Positions 24,204-35,800 of a stretch of 64,000 bases of DNA are shown here, piece by piece. Below the pieces are notes generated by a model. That model had not been told where the DNA came from. It saw only the letters and a list, made by a program, of their open reading frames with translations, and searched no databases. This DNA comes from Astropecten irregularis (lineage: Eukaryota; Echinodermata; Asteroidea; Paxillosida; Astropectinidae). Position 1 is the stretch's first letter, and each line of letters starts with the position of its first letter. The stretch spans positions 1,240,001 to 1,304,000 of the forward strand of contig OZ020244.1 in assembly GCA_963971285.1 (NCBI GenBank), written 5' to 3'. Both the position numbers and the translations under genes were made by a program.

Positions 24204-27200
24204 GGTTAGGGTTAGGGTTAGGGTTAGGGTTAGGGTTAGGGTTAGGGTTAGGGTTAGGGTTAGGGTTAGGGTTAGGGTTAGGGTTAGGGTTAGGGTTAGG
24301 GTTAGGGTTAGGGTTAGGGTTAGGGTTAGGGTTAGGGTTAGGGTTAGGGTTAGGGTTAGGGTTAGGGTTAGGGTTAGGGTTAGGGTTAGGGTTAGGGTTA
24401 GGGTTAGGGTTAGGGTTAGGGTTAGGGTTAGGGTTAGGGTTAGGGTTAGGGTTAGGGTTAGGGTTAGGGTTAGGGTTAGGGTTAGGGTTAGGGTTAGGGT
24501 TAGGGTTAGGGTTAGGGTTAGGGTTAGGGTTAGGGTTAGGGTTAGGGTTAGGGTTAGGGTTAGGGTTAGGGTTAGGGTTAGGGTTAGGGTTAGGGTTAGG
24601 GTTAGGGTTAGGGTTAGGGTTAGGGTTAGGGTTAGGGTTAGGGTTAGGGTTAGGGTTAGGGTTAGGGTTAGGGTTAGGGTTAGGGTTAGGGTTAGGGTTA
24701 GGGTTAGGGTTAGGGTTAGGGTTAGGGTTAGGGTTAGGGTTAGGGTTAGGGTTAGGGTTAGGGTTAGGGTTAGGGTTAGGGTTAGGGTTAGGGTTAGGGT
24801 TAGGGTTAGGGTTAGGGTTAGGGTTAGGGTTAGGGTTAGGGTTAGGGTTAGGGTTAGGGTTAGGGTTAGGGTTAGGGTTAGGGTTAGGGTTAGGGTTAGG
24901 GTTAGGGTTAGGGTTAGGGTTAGGGTTAGGGTTAGGGTTAGGGTTAGGGTTAGGGTTAGGGTTAGGGTTAGGGTTAGGGTTAGGGTTAGGGTTAGGGTTA
25001 GGGTTAGGGTTAGGGTTAGGGTTAGGGTTAGGGTTAGGGTTAGGGTTAGGGTTAGGGTTAGGGTTAGGGTTAGGGTTAGGGTTAGGGTTAGGGTTAGGGT
25101 TAGGGTTAGGGTTAGGGTTAGGGTTAGGGTTAGGGTTAGGGTTAGGGTTAGGGTTAGGGTTAGGGTTAGGGTTAGGGTTAGGGTTAGGGTTAGGGTTAGG
25201 GTTAGGGTTAGGGTTAGGGTTAGGGTTAGGGTTAGGGTTAGGGTTAGGGTTAGGGTTAGGGTTAGGGTTAGGGTTAGGGTTAGGGTTAGGGTTAGGGTTA
25301 GGGTTAGGGTTAGGGTTAGGGTTAGGGTTAGGGTTAGGGTTAGGGTTAGGGTTAGGGTTAGGGTTAGGGTTAGGGTTAGGGTTAGGGTTAGGGTTAGGGT
25401 TAGGGGTTAGGGTTAGGGTTAGGGTTAGGGTTAGGGTTAGGGTTAGGGTTAGGGTTAGGGTTAGGGTTAGGGTTAGGGTTAGGGTTAGGGTTAGGGTTAG
25501 GGTTAGGGTTAGGGTTAGGGTTAGGGTTAGGGTTAGGGTTAGGGTTAGGGTTAGGGTTAGGGTTAGGGTTAGGGTTAGGGTTAGGGTTAGGGTTAGGGTT
25601 AGGGTTAGGGTTAGGGTTAGGGTTAGGGTTAGGGTTAGGGTTAGGGTTAGGGTTAGGGTTAGGGTTAGGGTTAGGGTTAGGGTTAGGGTTAGGGTTAGGG
25701 TTAGGGTTAGGGTTAGGGTTAGGGTTAGGGTTAGGGTTAGGGTTAGGGTTAGGGTTAGGGTTAGGGTTAGGGTTAGGGTTAGGGTTAGGGTTAGGGTTAG
25801 GGTTAGGGTTAGGGTTAGGGTTAGGGTTAGGGTTAGGGTTAGGGTTAGGGTTAGGGTTAGGGTTAGGGTTAGGGTTAGGGTTAGGGTTAGGGTTAGGGTT
25901 AGGGTTAGGGTTAGGGTTAGGGTTAGGGTTAGGGTTAGGGTTAGGGTTAGGGTTAGGGTTAGGGTTAGGGTTAGGGTTAGGGTTAGGGTTAGGGTTAGGG
26001 TTAGGGTTAGGGTTAGGGTTAGGGTTAGGGTTAGGGTTAGGGTTAGGGTTAGGGTTAGGGTTAGGGTTAGGGTTAGGGTTAGGGTTAGGGTTAGGGTTAG
26101 GGTTAGGGTTAGGGTTAGGGTTAGGGTTAGGGTTAGGGTTAGGGTTAGGGTTAGGGTTAGGGTTAGGGTTAGGGTTAGGGTTAGGGTTAGGGTTAGGGTT
26201 AGGGTTAGGGTTAGGGTTAGGGTTAGGGTTAGGGTTAGGGTTAGGGTTAGGGTTAGGGTTAGGGTTAGGGTTAGGGTTAGGGTTAGGGTTAGGGTTAGGG
26301 TTAGGGTTAGGGTTAGGGTTAGGGTTAGGGTTAGGGTTAGGGTTAGGGTTAGGGTTAGGGTTAGGGTTAGGGTTAGGGTTAGGGTTAGGGTTAGGGTTAG
26401 GGTTAGGGTTAGGGTTAGGGTTAGGGTTAGGGTTAGGTTAGGGTTAGGGTTAGGGTTAGGGTTAGGGTTAGGGTTAGGGTTAGGGTTAGGGTTAGGGTTA
26501 GGGTTAGGGTTAGGGTTAGGGTTAGGGTTAGGGTTAGGGTTAGGGTTAGGGTTAGGGTTAGGGTTAGGGTTAGGGTTAGGGTTAGGGTTAGGGTTAGGGT
26601 TAGGGTTAGGGTTAGGGTTAGGGTTAGGGTTAGGGTTAGGGTTAGGGTTAGGGTTAGGGTTAGGGTTAGGGTTAGGGTTAGGGTTAGGGTTAGGGTTAGG
26701 GTTAGGGTTAGGGTTAGGGTTAGGGTTAGGGTTAGGGTTAGGGTTAGGGTTAGGGTTAGGGTTAGGGTTAGGGTTAGGGTTAGGGTTAGGGTTAGGGTTA
26801 GGGTTAGGGTTAGGGTTAGGGTTAGGGTTAGGGTTAGGGTTAGGGTTAGGGTTAGGGTTAGGGTTAGGGTTAGGGTTAGGGTTAGGGTTAGGGTTAGGGT
26901 TAGGGTTAGGGTTAGGGTTAGGGTTAGGGTTAGGGTTAGGGTTAGGGTTAGGGTTAGGGTTAGGGTTAGGGTTAGGGTTAGGGTTAGGGTTAGGGTTAGG
27001 GTTAGGGTTAGGGTTAGGGTTAGGGTTAGGGTTAGGGTTAGGGTTAGGGTTAGGGTTAGGGTTAGGGTTAGGGTTAGGGTTAGGGTTAGGGTTAGGGTTA
27101 GGGTTAGGGTTAGGGTTAGGGTTAGGGTTAGGGTTAGGGTTAGGGTTAGGGTTAGGGTTAGGGTTAGGGTTAGGGTTAGGGTTAGGGTTAGGGTTAGGGT

Positions 27201-28475
27201 TAGGGTTAGGGTTAGGGTTAGGGTTAGGGTTAGGGTTAGGGTTAGGGTTAGGGTTAGGGTTAGGGTTAGGGTTAGGGTTAGGGTTAGGGTTAGGGTTAGG
27301 GTTAGGGTTAGGGTTAGGGTTAGGGTTAGGGTTAGGGTTAGGGTTAGGGTTAGGGTTAGGGTTAGGGTTAGGGTTAGGGTTAGGGTTAGGGTTAGGGTTA
27401 GGGTTAGGGTTAGGGTTAGGGTTAGGGTTAGGGTTAGGGTTAGGGTTAGGGTTAGGGTTAGGGTTAGGGTTAGGGTTAGGGTTAGGGTTAGGGTTAGGGT
27501 TAGGGTTAGGGTTAGGGTTAGGGTTAGGGTTAGGGTTAGGGTTAGGGTTAGGGTTAGGGTTAGGGTTAGGGTTAGGGTTAGGGTTAGGGTTAGGGTTAGG
27601 GTTAGGGTTAGGGTTAGGGTTAGGGTTAGGGTTAGGGTTAGGGTTAGGGTTAGGGTTAGGGTTAGGGTTAGGGTTAGGGTTAGGGTTAGGGTTAGGGTTA
27701 GGGTTAGGGTTAGGGTTAGGGTTAGGGTTAGGGTTAGGGTTAGGGTTAGGGTTAGGGTTAGGGTTAGGGTTAGGGTTAGGGTTAGGGTTAGGGTTAGGGT
27801 TAGGGTTAGGGTTAGGGTTAGGGTTAGGGTTAGGGTTAGGGTTAGGGTTAGGGTTAGGGTTAGGGTTAGGGTTAGGGTTAGGGTTAGGGTTAGGGTTAGG
27901 GTTAGGGTTAGGGTTAGGGTTAGGGTTAGGGTTAGGGTTAGGGTTAGGGTTAGGGTTAGGGTTAGGGTTAGGGTTAGGGTTAGGGTTAGGGTTAGGGTTA
28001 GGGTTAGGGTTAGGGTTAGGGTTAGGGTTAGGGTTAGGGTTAGGGTTAGGGTTAGGGTTAGGGTTAGGGTTAGGGTTAGGGTTAGGGTTAGGGTTAGGGT
28101 TAGGGTTAGGGTTAGGGTTAGGGTTAGGGTTAGGGTTAGGGTTAGGGTTAGGGTTAGGGTTAGGGTTAGGGTTAGGGTTAGGGTTAGGGTTAGGGTTAGG
28201 GTTAGGGTTAGGGTTAGGGTTAGGGTTAGGGTTAGGGTTAGGGTTAGGGTTAGGGTTAGGGTTAGGGTTAGGGTTAGGGTTAGGGTTAGGGTTAGGGTTA
28301 GGGTTAGGGTTAGGGTTAGGGTTGGGTTAGGGTTAGGGTTAGGGTTAGGGTTAGGGTTAGGGTTAGGGTTAGGGTTAGGGTTAGGGTTAGGGTTAGGGTT
28401 AGGGTTAGGGTTAGGGTTAGGGTTAGGGTTAGGGTTAGGGTTAGGGTTAGGGTTAGGGTTAGGGTTAGGGTTAGG
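22291..28475 (+). repeat. Telomeric (TTAGGG)n array, about 6.2 kb
   Basis: The left edge (22291-22510) is degenerate, with many TTATGG and TTAGGGG units. From about 22510 the array is nearly perfect TTAGGG, with isolated variants (TTAGGGG near 22550, 23198, 23273 and 25402; TTTAGGG near 24180; TTAGG near 26434; TTGGG near 28322). The G-rich strand runs left to right, and the array stops at a run of N. A degenerate centromere-side edge grading into pure repeats is what a real chromosome end looks like. Confidence 0.99.
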
Positions 28476-28675
28476 NNNNNNNNNNNNNNNNNNNNNNNNN
28501 NNNNNNNNNNNNNNNNNNNNNNNNNNNNNNNNNNNNNNNNNNNNNNNNNNNNNNNNNNNNNNNNNNNNNNNNNNNNNNNNNNNNNNNNNNNNNNNNNNNN
28601 NNNNNNNNNNNNNNNNNNNNNNNNNNNNNNNNNNNNNNNNNNNNNNNNNNNNNNNNNNNNNNNNNNNNNNNNNNN
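28476..28675. other. Assembly gap, exactly 200 N
   Basis: Two hundred N between the telomeric array and a partial mobile element. The round length marks a scaffolding gap of unknown true size. Confidence 0.99.
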
Positions 28676-28925
28676 GCCTGAAATGGTGTATTTATCCAGA
28701 AATGAGTAAAACAATGACCGAAAATCTTTTTGATCTTTTAAAAGATCAAAAATAAAAGAGAAAAGACTTAAGAAATACTGTGGCCGTTTTTCACGATTTT
28801 CTCACAAAGTGGGCACCGTATGGAATTGAAGTTTTCACAGATGACTGTGACTGTATCTTCCTTGATATTTTTGCCCATGAATCTGTACTTCTTTGACAAA
28901 AACCAAAGTATGATACTACCTTTAA
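28676..28925 (-). mobile_element. TTAA-type MITE (family AGGTA), cut by the gap
   Basis: Retains the GCCTGAAATG...TTTATCCAG section, CACTGTTTTCT-like and GGGCACCGTATGG segments and the right end AAAGTATGATACTACCT followed by TTAA. The first 95 bp or so present in full copies are lost into the N gap. Confidence 0.85.
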
Positions 28926-29026
28926 GGAGAAGCAAAACAGATGAGAAATCATACCACTGACAGTCAAGGAATGTCGATAGAGGGCAGCAAACTACAGGTC
29001 TCCTGAATACTTTTGCACAAGCTTCA

Positions 29027-29460
29027 AAGGTAATATCATACTTTGGTTTTTGTCAAAGAAATACAGAAAAATAACACTTGAAGCTATGCATGGTGGAAGT
29101 ACTAAAAGAAGGTAGGTTTGCGGTGACACCATGTAATCTCTTCTGTGAGATTGTGTGGTTCTGAGAAGAACTGTTGGTATTATCTTGATGTTCCAAACAG
29201 TGTACTCGGTTCGTCCTCAGGAGAGTGAATGTAAGAAGAGATTACATGGTGTCATCGCAAGCCCACCTTCTCTTAAAGAAACACAGATTCATGGGCAAAA
29301 ATATCACGGAAGATACAGGAACAGTCATCTGTGAAAATTTCAGTCCCATACGGGGCCCAATTTTTGAGAAAACTGTGAAAAATGGCCACAGTATTTCTTT
29401 AGTCTTTTCTCTTTTACTTTTGATCTTTAAAAGGTCAAATATAATTTTGGTTATTGGTAA
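29027..29460 (+). mobile_element. AGGTA-family MITE with a nested foldback insertion
   Basis: Left end AAAGGTAATATCATACTTTG. The element is interrupted after CAAAGAAATACAG and resumes at TTAAAGAAACACAG, so about 12 bp is duplicated with one mismatch. The insert (about 29070-29268) is itself a foldback whose ends read GGTTTGCGGTGACACCATGT and its complement. Related ends lie at 31.85, 41.24 and 63.95 kb. Confidence 0.8.
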
Positions 29461-29593
29461 ACGTCACTAAGTTGAAAACATTGCCTTAGAGCTACGGTAT
29501 TAAATAGATATTATCATCACATAAGGGAAAACTTAATTAATTTTTAAGTCATGAAACAAATCTATCTTGAAAGGTGAACAATGTAAAATTGAA

Positions 29594-29668
29594 TGGAGCG
29601 GGATTCGAACAGGCGACCTCCTGAATACTGTACAGGCGCTCTACCAACTGAGCTATCCAGCCCTACGT
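29594..29668 (-). mobile_element. tRNA-derived SINE head
   Basis: The reverse strand has GGGCTGGATAGCTCAGTTGG with a B-box GTTCGAATCCC. The acceptor ends do not pair (GGGCTGG against CCGCTCC), and the same head followed by CAGTCAATTTTTCTTTGTTC recurs at 50.88 kb. It is therefore a SINE rather than a functional tRNA gene. Confidence 0.75.
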
Positions 29669-29738
29669 TATTAGAAACATAAATCTGTCTGTTTGTGAAT
29701 CTGGCAGTTTTTAAGCAGCTGTCTGTGTCATCTCTTAC

Positions 29739-29875
29739 CTCCTAAGGTTTCTCTGTCGTCTTTTTCCAGTGATCCAATGTCAAATTCTTGACTCATTTGA
29801 GTCAGTATCTTGGCATCAATGTGCGTGGAGAGATTCTGCTGCTCTGGTGGGTGGGTGTAGAAGGAGATCCGCCCA
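29739..29875 (-). CDS. GNL3L: GNL3L exon 12 (last one found)
   Basis: Acceptor TGACAG, donor GAG/GTAAGA, 137 nt. Encodes (S)[17 protein letters not shown]... ending ...DDRETLG with phase 1. The next exon must supply two bases. The open donor shows that this is not the terminal exon. Confidence 0.92.
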
Positions 29876-32800
29876 CTGTCAGGTCAAACAAGAAACAGCA
29901 CTGTATATAAACAACTGCCACTTACAGTGTAATACACAAATACTCATGAAACAAATCTATTTGGAAGGAGAAGGAGACATCTTCAGCCTTTGAAAAATAT
30001 CCTGCTAGGATTGAAACATCAGGCCCTCCTAACTCTGACCATTTAGCCTTTGAGAAAGATCCTGCTAGGATTGAAACATCAGGCCCTGCTAACTCTGACC
30101 ATTTAGCCTTTGAGAAAGATCCTGCTAGGATTGAAACATCAGGCCCTCCTAACTCTGACCATTTAGCCTTTGAGAAAGATCCTGCTAGGATTGAAACATC
30201 AGGCCCTGCTAACTCTGACCATTTAGCCTTTGAGAAAGATCCTGCTAGGATTGAAACATCAGGCCCTCCTAACTCTGACCATTTAGCCTTTGAGAAAGAT
30301 CCTGCTAGGATTGAAACATCAGGCCCTGCTAACTCTGACCATTTAGCCTTTGAGAAAGATCCTGCTAGGATTGAAACATCAGGCCCTCCTAACTCTGACC
30401 ATTTAGCCTTTGAGAAAGATCCTGCTAGGATTGAAACATCAGGCCCTGCTAACTCTGACCATTTAGCCTTTGAGAAAGATCCTGCTAGGATTGAAACATC
30501 AGGCCCTCCTAACTCTGACCATTTAGCCTTTGAGAAAGATCCTGCTAGGATTGAAACATCAGGCCCTGCTAACTCTGAGCATTTAGCCTTTGAGAAAGAT
30601 CCTGCTAGGATTGAAACGTCAGGCCCTCCTAACTCTGACCATTTAGCCTTTGAGAAAGATCCTGCTAGGATCGAAACATCAGGCCCTCCTAACTCTGACC
30701 ATTTAGCCTTTGAGAAAGATCCTGCTAGGATTGAAACATCAGGCCCTCCTAACTCTGACCATTTAGCCTTTGAGAAAGATCCTGCTAGGATCGAAACATC
30801 AGGCCCTCCTAACTCTGACCATTCAGCCTTTGAGAAAGATCCTGCTAGGATCGAAACATCAGGCCCTCCTTACTCTGACCATTTAGGCTTTGGGAAAGAT
30901 CCTGCTAGGATGGAAACACCAAGCCCTCCTAACTCTGATCATTTAGCCTTTGAGAAAGATCCTGCTAGGATTGAAACACCAGGCCCTCCTAACTCTGACC
31001 ATTTGAGAAGGATCCTGCTAGGATTGAATTGTCAGGCCCTCCTTACTCTGACCATTTAGCCTTTAAGTAGGATTTTGATCAATAAGGACTATCAATAAGC
31101 TAATAGTACCAATTATTATTATTATTATCTATATCTGGTCATGAAACCAAGGATTCCTCAAAAGCGCCCTAGGCACTGTAGCTCGAAAGCCTGATGAAAC
31201 CTTTCATGGAAAGATGATGAGAAGAAGATACAGTTTTAGAGGTGGAAGAAAACCCCAGAAGTAATATTCTGGGTAAAACCCACAGAATCAGGTAGGGACT
31301 GAAAACCCATTCCACTTGTGGACCGAGTCGGATTCGTACCCGGGCCGCCAGAGGTGAAAGGCGAGGAAAGAACCGCTAAGCAAACCTGACTCCCCTCATG
31401 ATCCAGGACACAGCAGGGGCTTGAAGTTGATGGTTCAAGGCTAGGGATTATAGAAGCCCAAGACCCCAGGCAAAGCTCAGGCCACAAAAAAAAAATCGAT
31501 CACTACTTTGCATAGCAATTTAACGTTTAGTGATGGATTTGGGCTATAGCGATGATCGTAAAGTGTAAAATAGTGAAATCAGCCCAAGGCCTGACGTTTC
31601 AGTGGCTGGCCCAACAAGTATTAAAGTTTCTCTAATATTACAAAGCAGACTAACTGACCTGTTCCAATCCATGAGCATACTCCTTGCAGCTTTGTCTACG
31701 TCAGGAACACCACCTTTCTTCAACTTCCCTTGACGTTTAGCCAAGAGAGCTAAGAAGTCATTCACATCCTTGAAGTCTGGAATGGTGTAGTGCAACATCA
31801 TCTACATCAACGATGACAAACCAAAAGAAGAAATATTTCAGGCTTTGCATGGTGACAATGTGGATTGGTTTGCGGAAACAACATGTAAGAATCGTTCGTA
31901 CTTTCTAACTTCTATATCGTTCGCACTTCTCGTCGAAACGTTGAGACTAGAGCAGGCTAGTCGAAACGTTGAGACCTTACAAGAAGTGCGAACGAAATAG
32001 ACTACAGCAGGCTAGTTGAAACGTTGAGACCCTACGAGAAGTGCGAACGATATAGACTAGAGCAGGCTAGTTGAAACGTTGAGACCTTAAGAGAAGTGCA
32101 AACGATATAGACTAGAGCAGGCTAGTTGAAACGTTGAGACCTTACGAGAAGTGCAAACGATATAGACTAGAGCAGGCTGGTTGAAACGTTGAGGCCTTAC
32201 GAGAAGTGTGAACGATATAGACTAGAGCAGGCTAGTTGAAACGTTGAGGCCTTACGAGAAGTGCAAACGATATAGACTAGAGCAGGCTAGTTGAAACGTT
32301 GAGACCTTACGAGAAGTGCAAACGATATAGACTAGAGCAGGCTAGTTGAAACGTTGAGACCTTACGAGAAGTGCAAACGATATAGACTAGAGCAGGCTAG
32401 TTGAAACGTTGAGACCTTACGAGAAGTGCAAACGATATAGACTAGAGCAGGCTGGTTGAAACGTTGAGACCTTCAAGAAGTGCAAACGATATAGACTAGA
32501 GCAGGCTAGTTGAAACGTTGAGACCTCACGAGAAGTGCAAACGATATAGACTAGAGCAGGCTAGTTGAAACGTTGAGACCTTCAAGAAGTGCAAACGATA
32601 TAGACTAGAGCAGGCTGGTTGAAACGTTGAGACCCTACGAGAAGTGCAAACGATATAGACTAGAGCAGGCTAGTTGAAACGTTGAGACCTTACGAGAAGT
32701 GCAAACGATATAGACTAGAGCAGGCTAGTTGAAACGTTGAGACCTTACGAGAAGTGCAAACGATATAGACTAGAGCAGGCTAGTTGAAACGTTGAGACCT

Positions 32801-35800
32801 TACGAGAAGTGCAAACGATATAGACTAGAGCAGGCTACTTGAAACATTGAGACCTTACGAGAAGTGCAAACGATATAGACTAGAGCAGGCTGGTTGAAAC
32901 GATGAGACCTTACGAGAAGTGCGAACGATATAGACTAGAGCAGGCTAGTTGAAACGCTGAGACCTTACGAGAAGTGCAAACGATATAGACTAGAGCAGGC
33001 TAGTTGAAACGTTGAGGCCTTACGAGAAGTGCAAACGATATAGACTAGAGCAGGCTAGTTGAAACGTTGAGACCTTACGAGAAGTGCAAACGATATAGAC
33101 TAGAGCAGGCTAGTTGAAACGTTGAGACCTTACGAGAAGTGCAAACGATATAGACTAGAGCAGGCTGGTTGAAACGTTGAGGCCTTACGAGAAGTGCAAA
33201 CGATATAGACTAGAGCAGGCTAGTTGAAACGTTGAGACCCTACGAGAAGTGCAAACGATATAGACTAGCAGGCTGGTTGAAACGTTGAGGCCTTACGAGA
33301 AGTGCAAACGATATAGACTAGAGCAGGCTGGTTGAAACGTTGAGACCTTACGAGAAGTGCGAACGATATAGACTAGAGCAGGCTGGTTGAAACGATGAGA
33401 CCTTACGAGAAGTGCCAACGATATAGACTAGAGCAGGCTAGTTGAAACGCTGAGACCTTACGAGAAGTGCAAACGATATAGACTAGAGCAGGCTAGTTGA
33501 AACGTTGAGGCCTTACGAGAAGTGCAAACGATATAGACTAGAGCAGGCTAGTTGAAACGTTGAGACCTTATGAGAAGTGCAAACGATATAGACTAGAGCA
33601 GGCTAGTTGAAACGTTGAGACCTTACGAGAAATGCAAACGATATAGACTAGAGCAGGCTGGTTGAAACGTTGAGGCCTTACGAGAAGTGCAAACGATATA
33701 GACTAGAGCAGGCTAGTTGAAACGTTGAGACCCTACGAGAAGTGCAAACGATATAGACTAGCAGGCTGGTTGAAACGTTGAGGCCTTACGAGAAGTGCAA
33801 ACGATATAGACTAGAGCAGGCTAGTTGAAACGTTGAGACCTTACGAGAAGTGCAAACGATATAGACTATAGCAGGCTAGTTGAAACGTTGAGACCTTACG
33901 AGAAGTGCAAACGATATAGACTAGAGCAGGCTAGTTGAAACGTTGAGACCTTACGAGAAGTGCAAACGATATAGACTAGAGCAGGCTAGTTGAAACGTTG
34001 AGACCTTACGAGAAGTGCAAACGATATAGACTAGAGCAGGCTGGTTGAAACGTTGAGACCCTACGAGAAGTGCAAACGATATAGACTAGAGCAGGCTAGT
34101 TGAAACGTTGAGACCTTACGAGAAGTGCAAACGATATAGACTAGAGCAGGCTGGTTGAAACGTTGAGACCTTACGAGAAGTGCGAACGATATAGACTAGA
34201 GCAGGCTGGTTGAAACAATGAGACCTTACGAGAAGTGCGAACGATATAGACTAGAGCAGGCTGGTTGAAACGTTGAGGCCTTACGAGAAGTGCAAACGAT
34301 ATAGACTAGAGCAGGCTAGTTGAAACGTTGAGACCCTACGAGAAGTGCAAACGATATAGACTAGCAGGCTAGTTGAAACGTTGAGGCCTTACGAGAAGTG
34401 CAAACGATATAGACTAGAGCAGGCTAGTTGAAACGTTAAGACCTTACGAGAAGTGCGAACGATATAGACTAGAGCAGGCTAGTTGAAACGTTGAGACCTT
34501 ACGAGAAGTGCAAACGATATAGACTAGAGCAGGCTAGTTGAAACGTTGAGACCTTACGAGAAGTGCAAACAATATAGACTAGAGCAGGCTGGTTGAAACG
34601 TTGAGGCCTTACGAGAAGTGCAATCGATATAGACTAGAGCAGGCTAGTTGAAACGTTGAGACCTTACGAGAAGTGCAAACGATATAGACTAGCAGGCTAG
34701 TTGAAATGTTGAGACCTTACGAGAAGTGCGAACGATATAGACTACAGCAATGCAGCATTGTTTATGTTGCTATGTTGAAGTGTGCTAGTATCATATAGAG
34801 CTATATTAAAATTACTAGAGCGCTAGCTCCGTGAACAAACTGATGCCTGCCGGGTGCATCCATGTTTATGCACAAACCTATGGAAAACACAAAAATGTGT
34901 ACGTCTTTTGTACGTCTATTTGCATATCTGCGTTTGTGTTCTATACAGGTGCGTTATCGAAGCACTTCAGTCACGCAATGATTGCAAGCGTCATCAAGAC
35001 GTGCTACCGGTACCGTTTGCGCGTACCTGTGCGTTGCACTCTTCGAAAAGCATTCAGTCAAAGTGTTCTTGTTCCACAGACACACACACAAATTCAAAAT
35101 GACTGCGCCCAGGACGGCTTCAAAGCATCTACACATGGAGAACGCGGAGCTAGCGCTCTAGTAATTTTAATATAGCTCTATGGCTAGTTTCTACTTACCT
35201 GTTGTTTATTACATCGTCTGAGTATTGCTTCAACTGGCAGGATTGGGTCACTCAGAGCTTCAATCTGTTCAGATCCAAAAATAAATGTATCTTAAGTCCA
35301 ATCTCTCTTTAAAGGCACGTATCTTCAATGATCCTTGGTATGTACATGGTTTCATAGCTTCTGATAGTCTTGGTTCACGACAATACTATCACTCGAACGT
35401 ACGAACCGATTATCCGCACTGACCCGCACGTACGTACAGTACGTAAAGGCCTCAATGAAACATAGTCTTGGGAATCCTGTAAAATCTCCCCCCGAAAACG
35501 GGAGGAAACACAATGTGCATGCGTTGCTTTTGAATCAGGTGCAGCCTATTAACATACACGTACATGTCCGTGAATGCAGGCCAGTGCAGGTAATCATACA
35601 TATTCAACAGTGTGTCATGGAGATGATGTAGCGCGCTACATAACGAGGTGCTCACGCAACTCACGGCCTTTACAGGATTCCCAAGAGTATGTTTCAGAGA
35701 GGCCTTTACGTACATGTACGTACGTGCGTGCGGGTCAGTGCGGGCAATCGGTTTGTACGTTCGAGTAATAACGTAGTAATTAACCACAGTGTGGCAATGC

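Noticed and set aside
22291-28475. Telomeric array seeded by the CCCTAA-ended transposon
   Set aside because: No trace of the transposon interior was found at the left edge of the array. The degenerate edge is better explained as an ordinary subtelomere-telomere transition.
28316-28714. Long minus-strand frame through the telomeric repeat and the N run
   Set aside because: The frame is a product of the 6-bp repeat (LTLTLT) and of unknown bases.
29594-29668. tRNA gene on the minus strand
   Set aside because: A and B boxes are present but the acceptor stem does not pair, and the same head is followed by a shared body at 50.88 kb. It is a SINE.
30001-31067. CRISPR-like array
   Set aside because: Units are contiguous 60-mers without unique spacers, in an intron of an animal gene.
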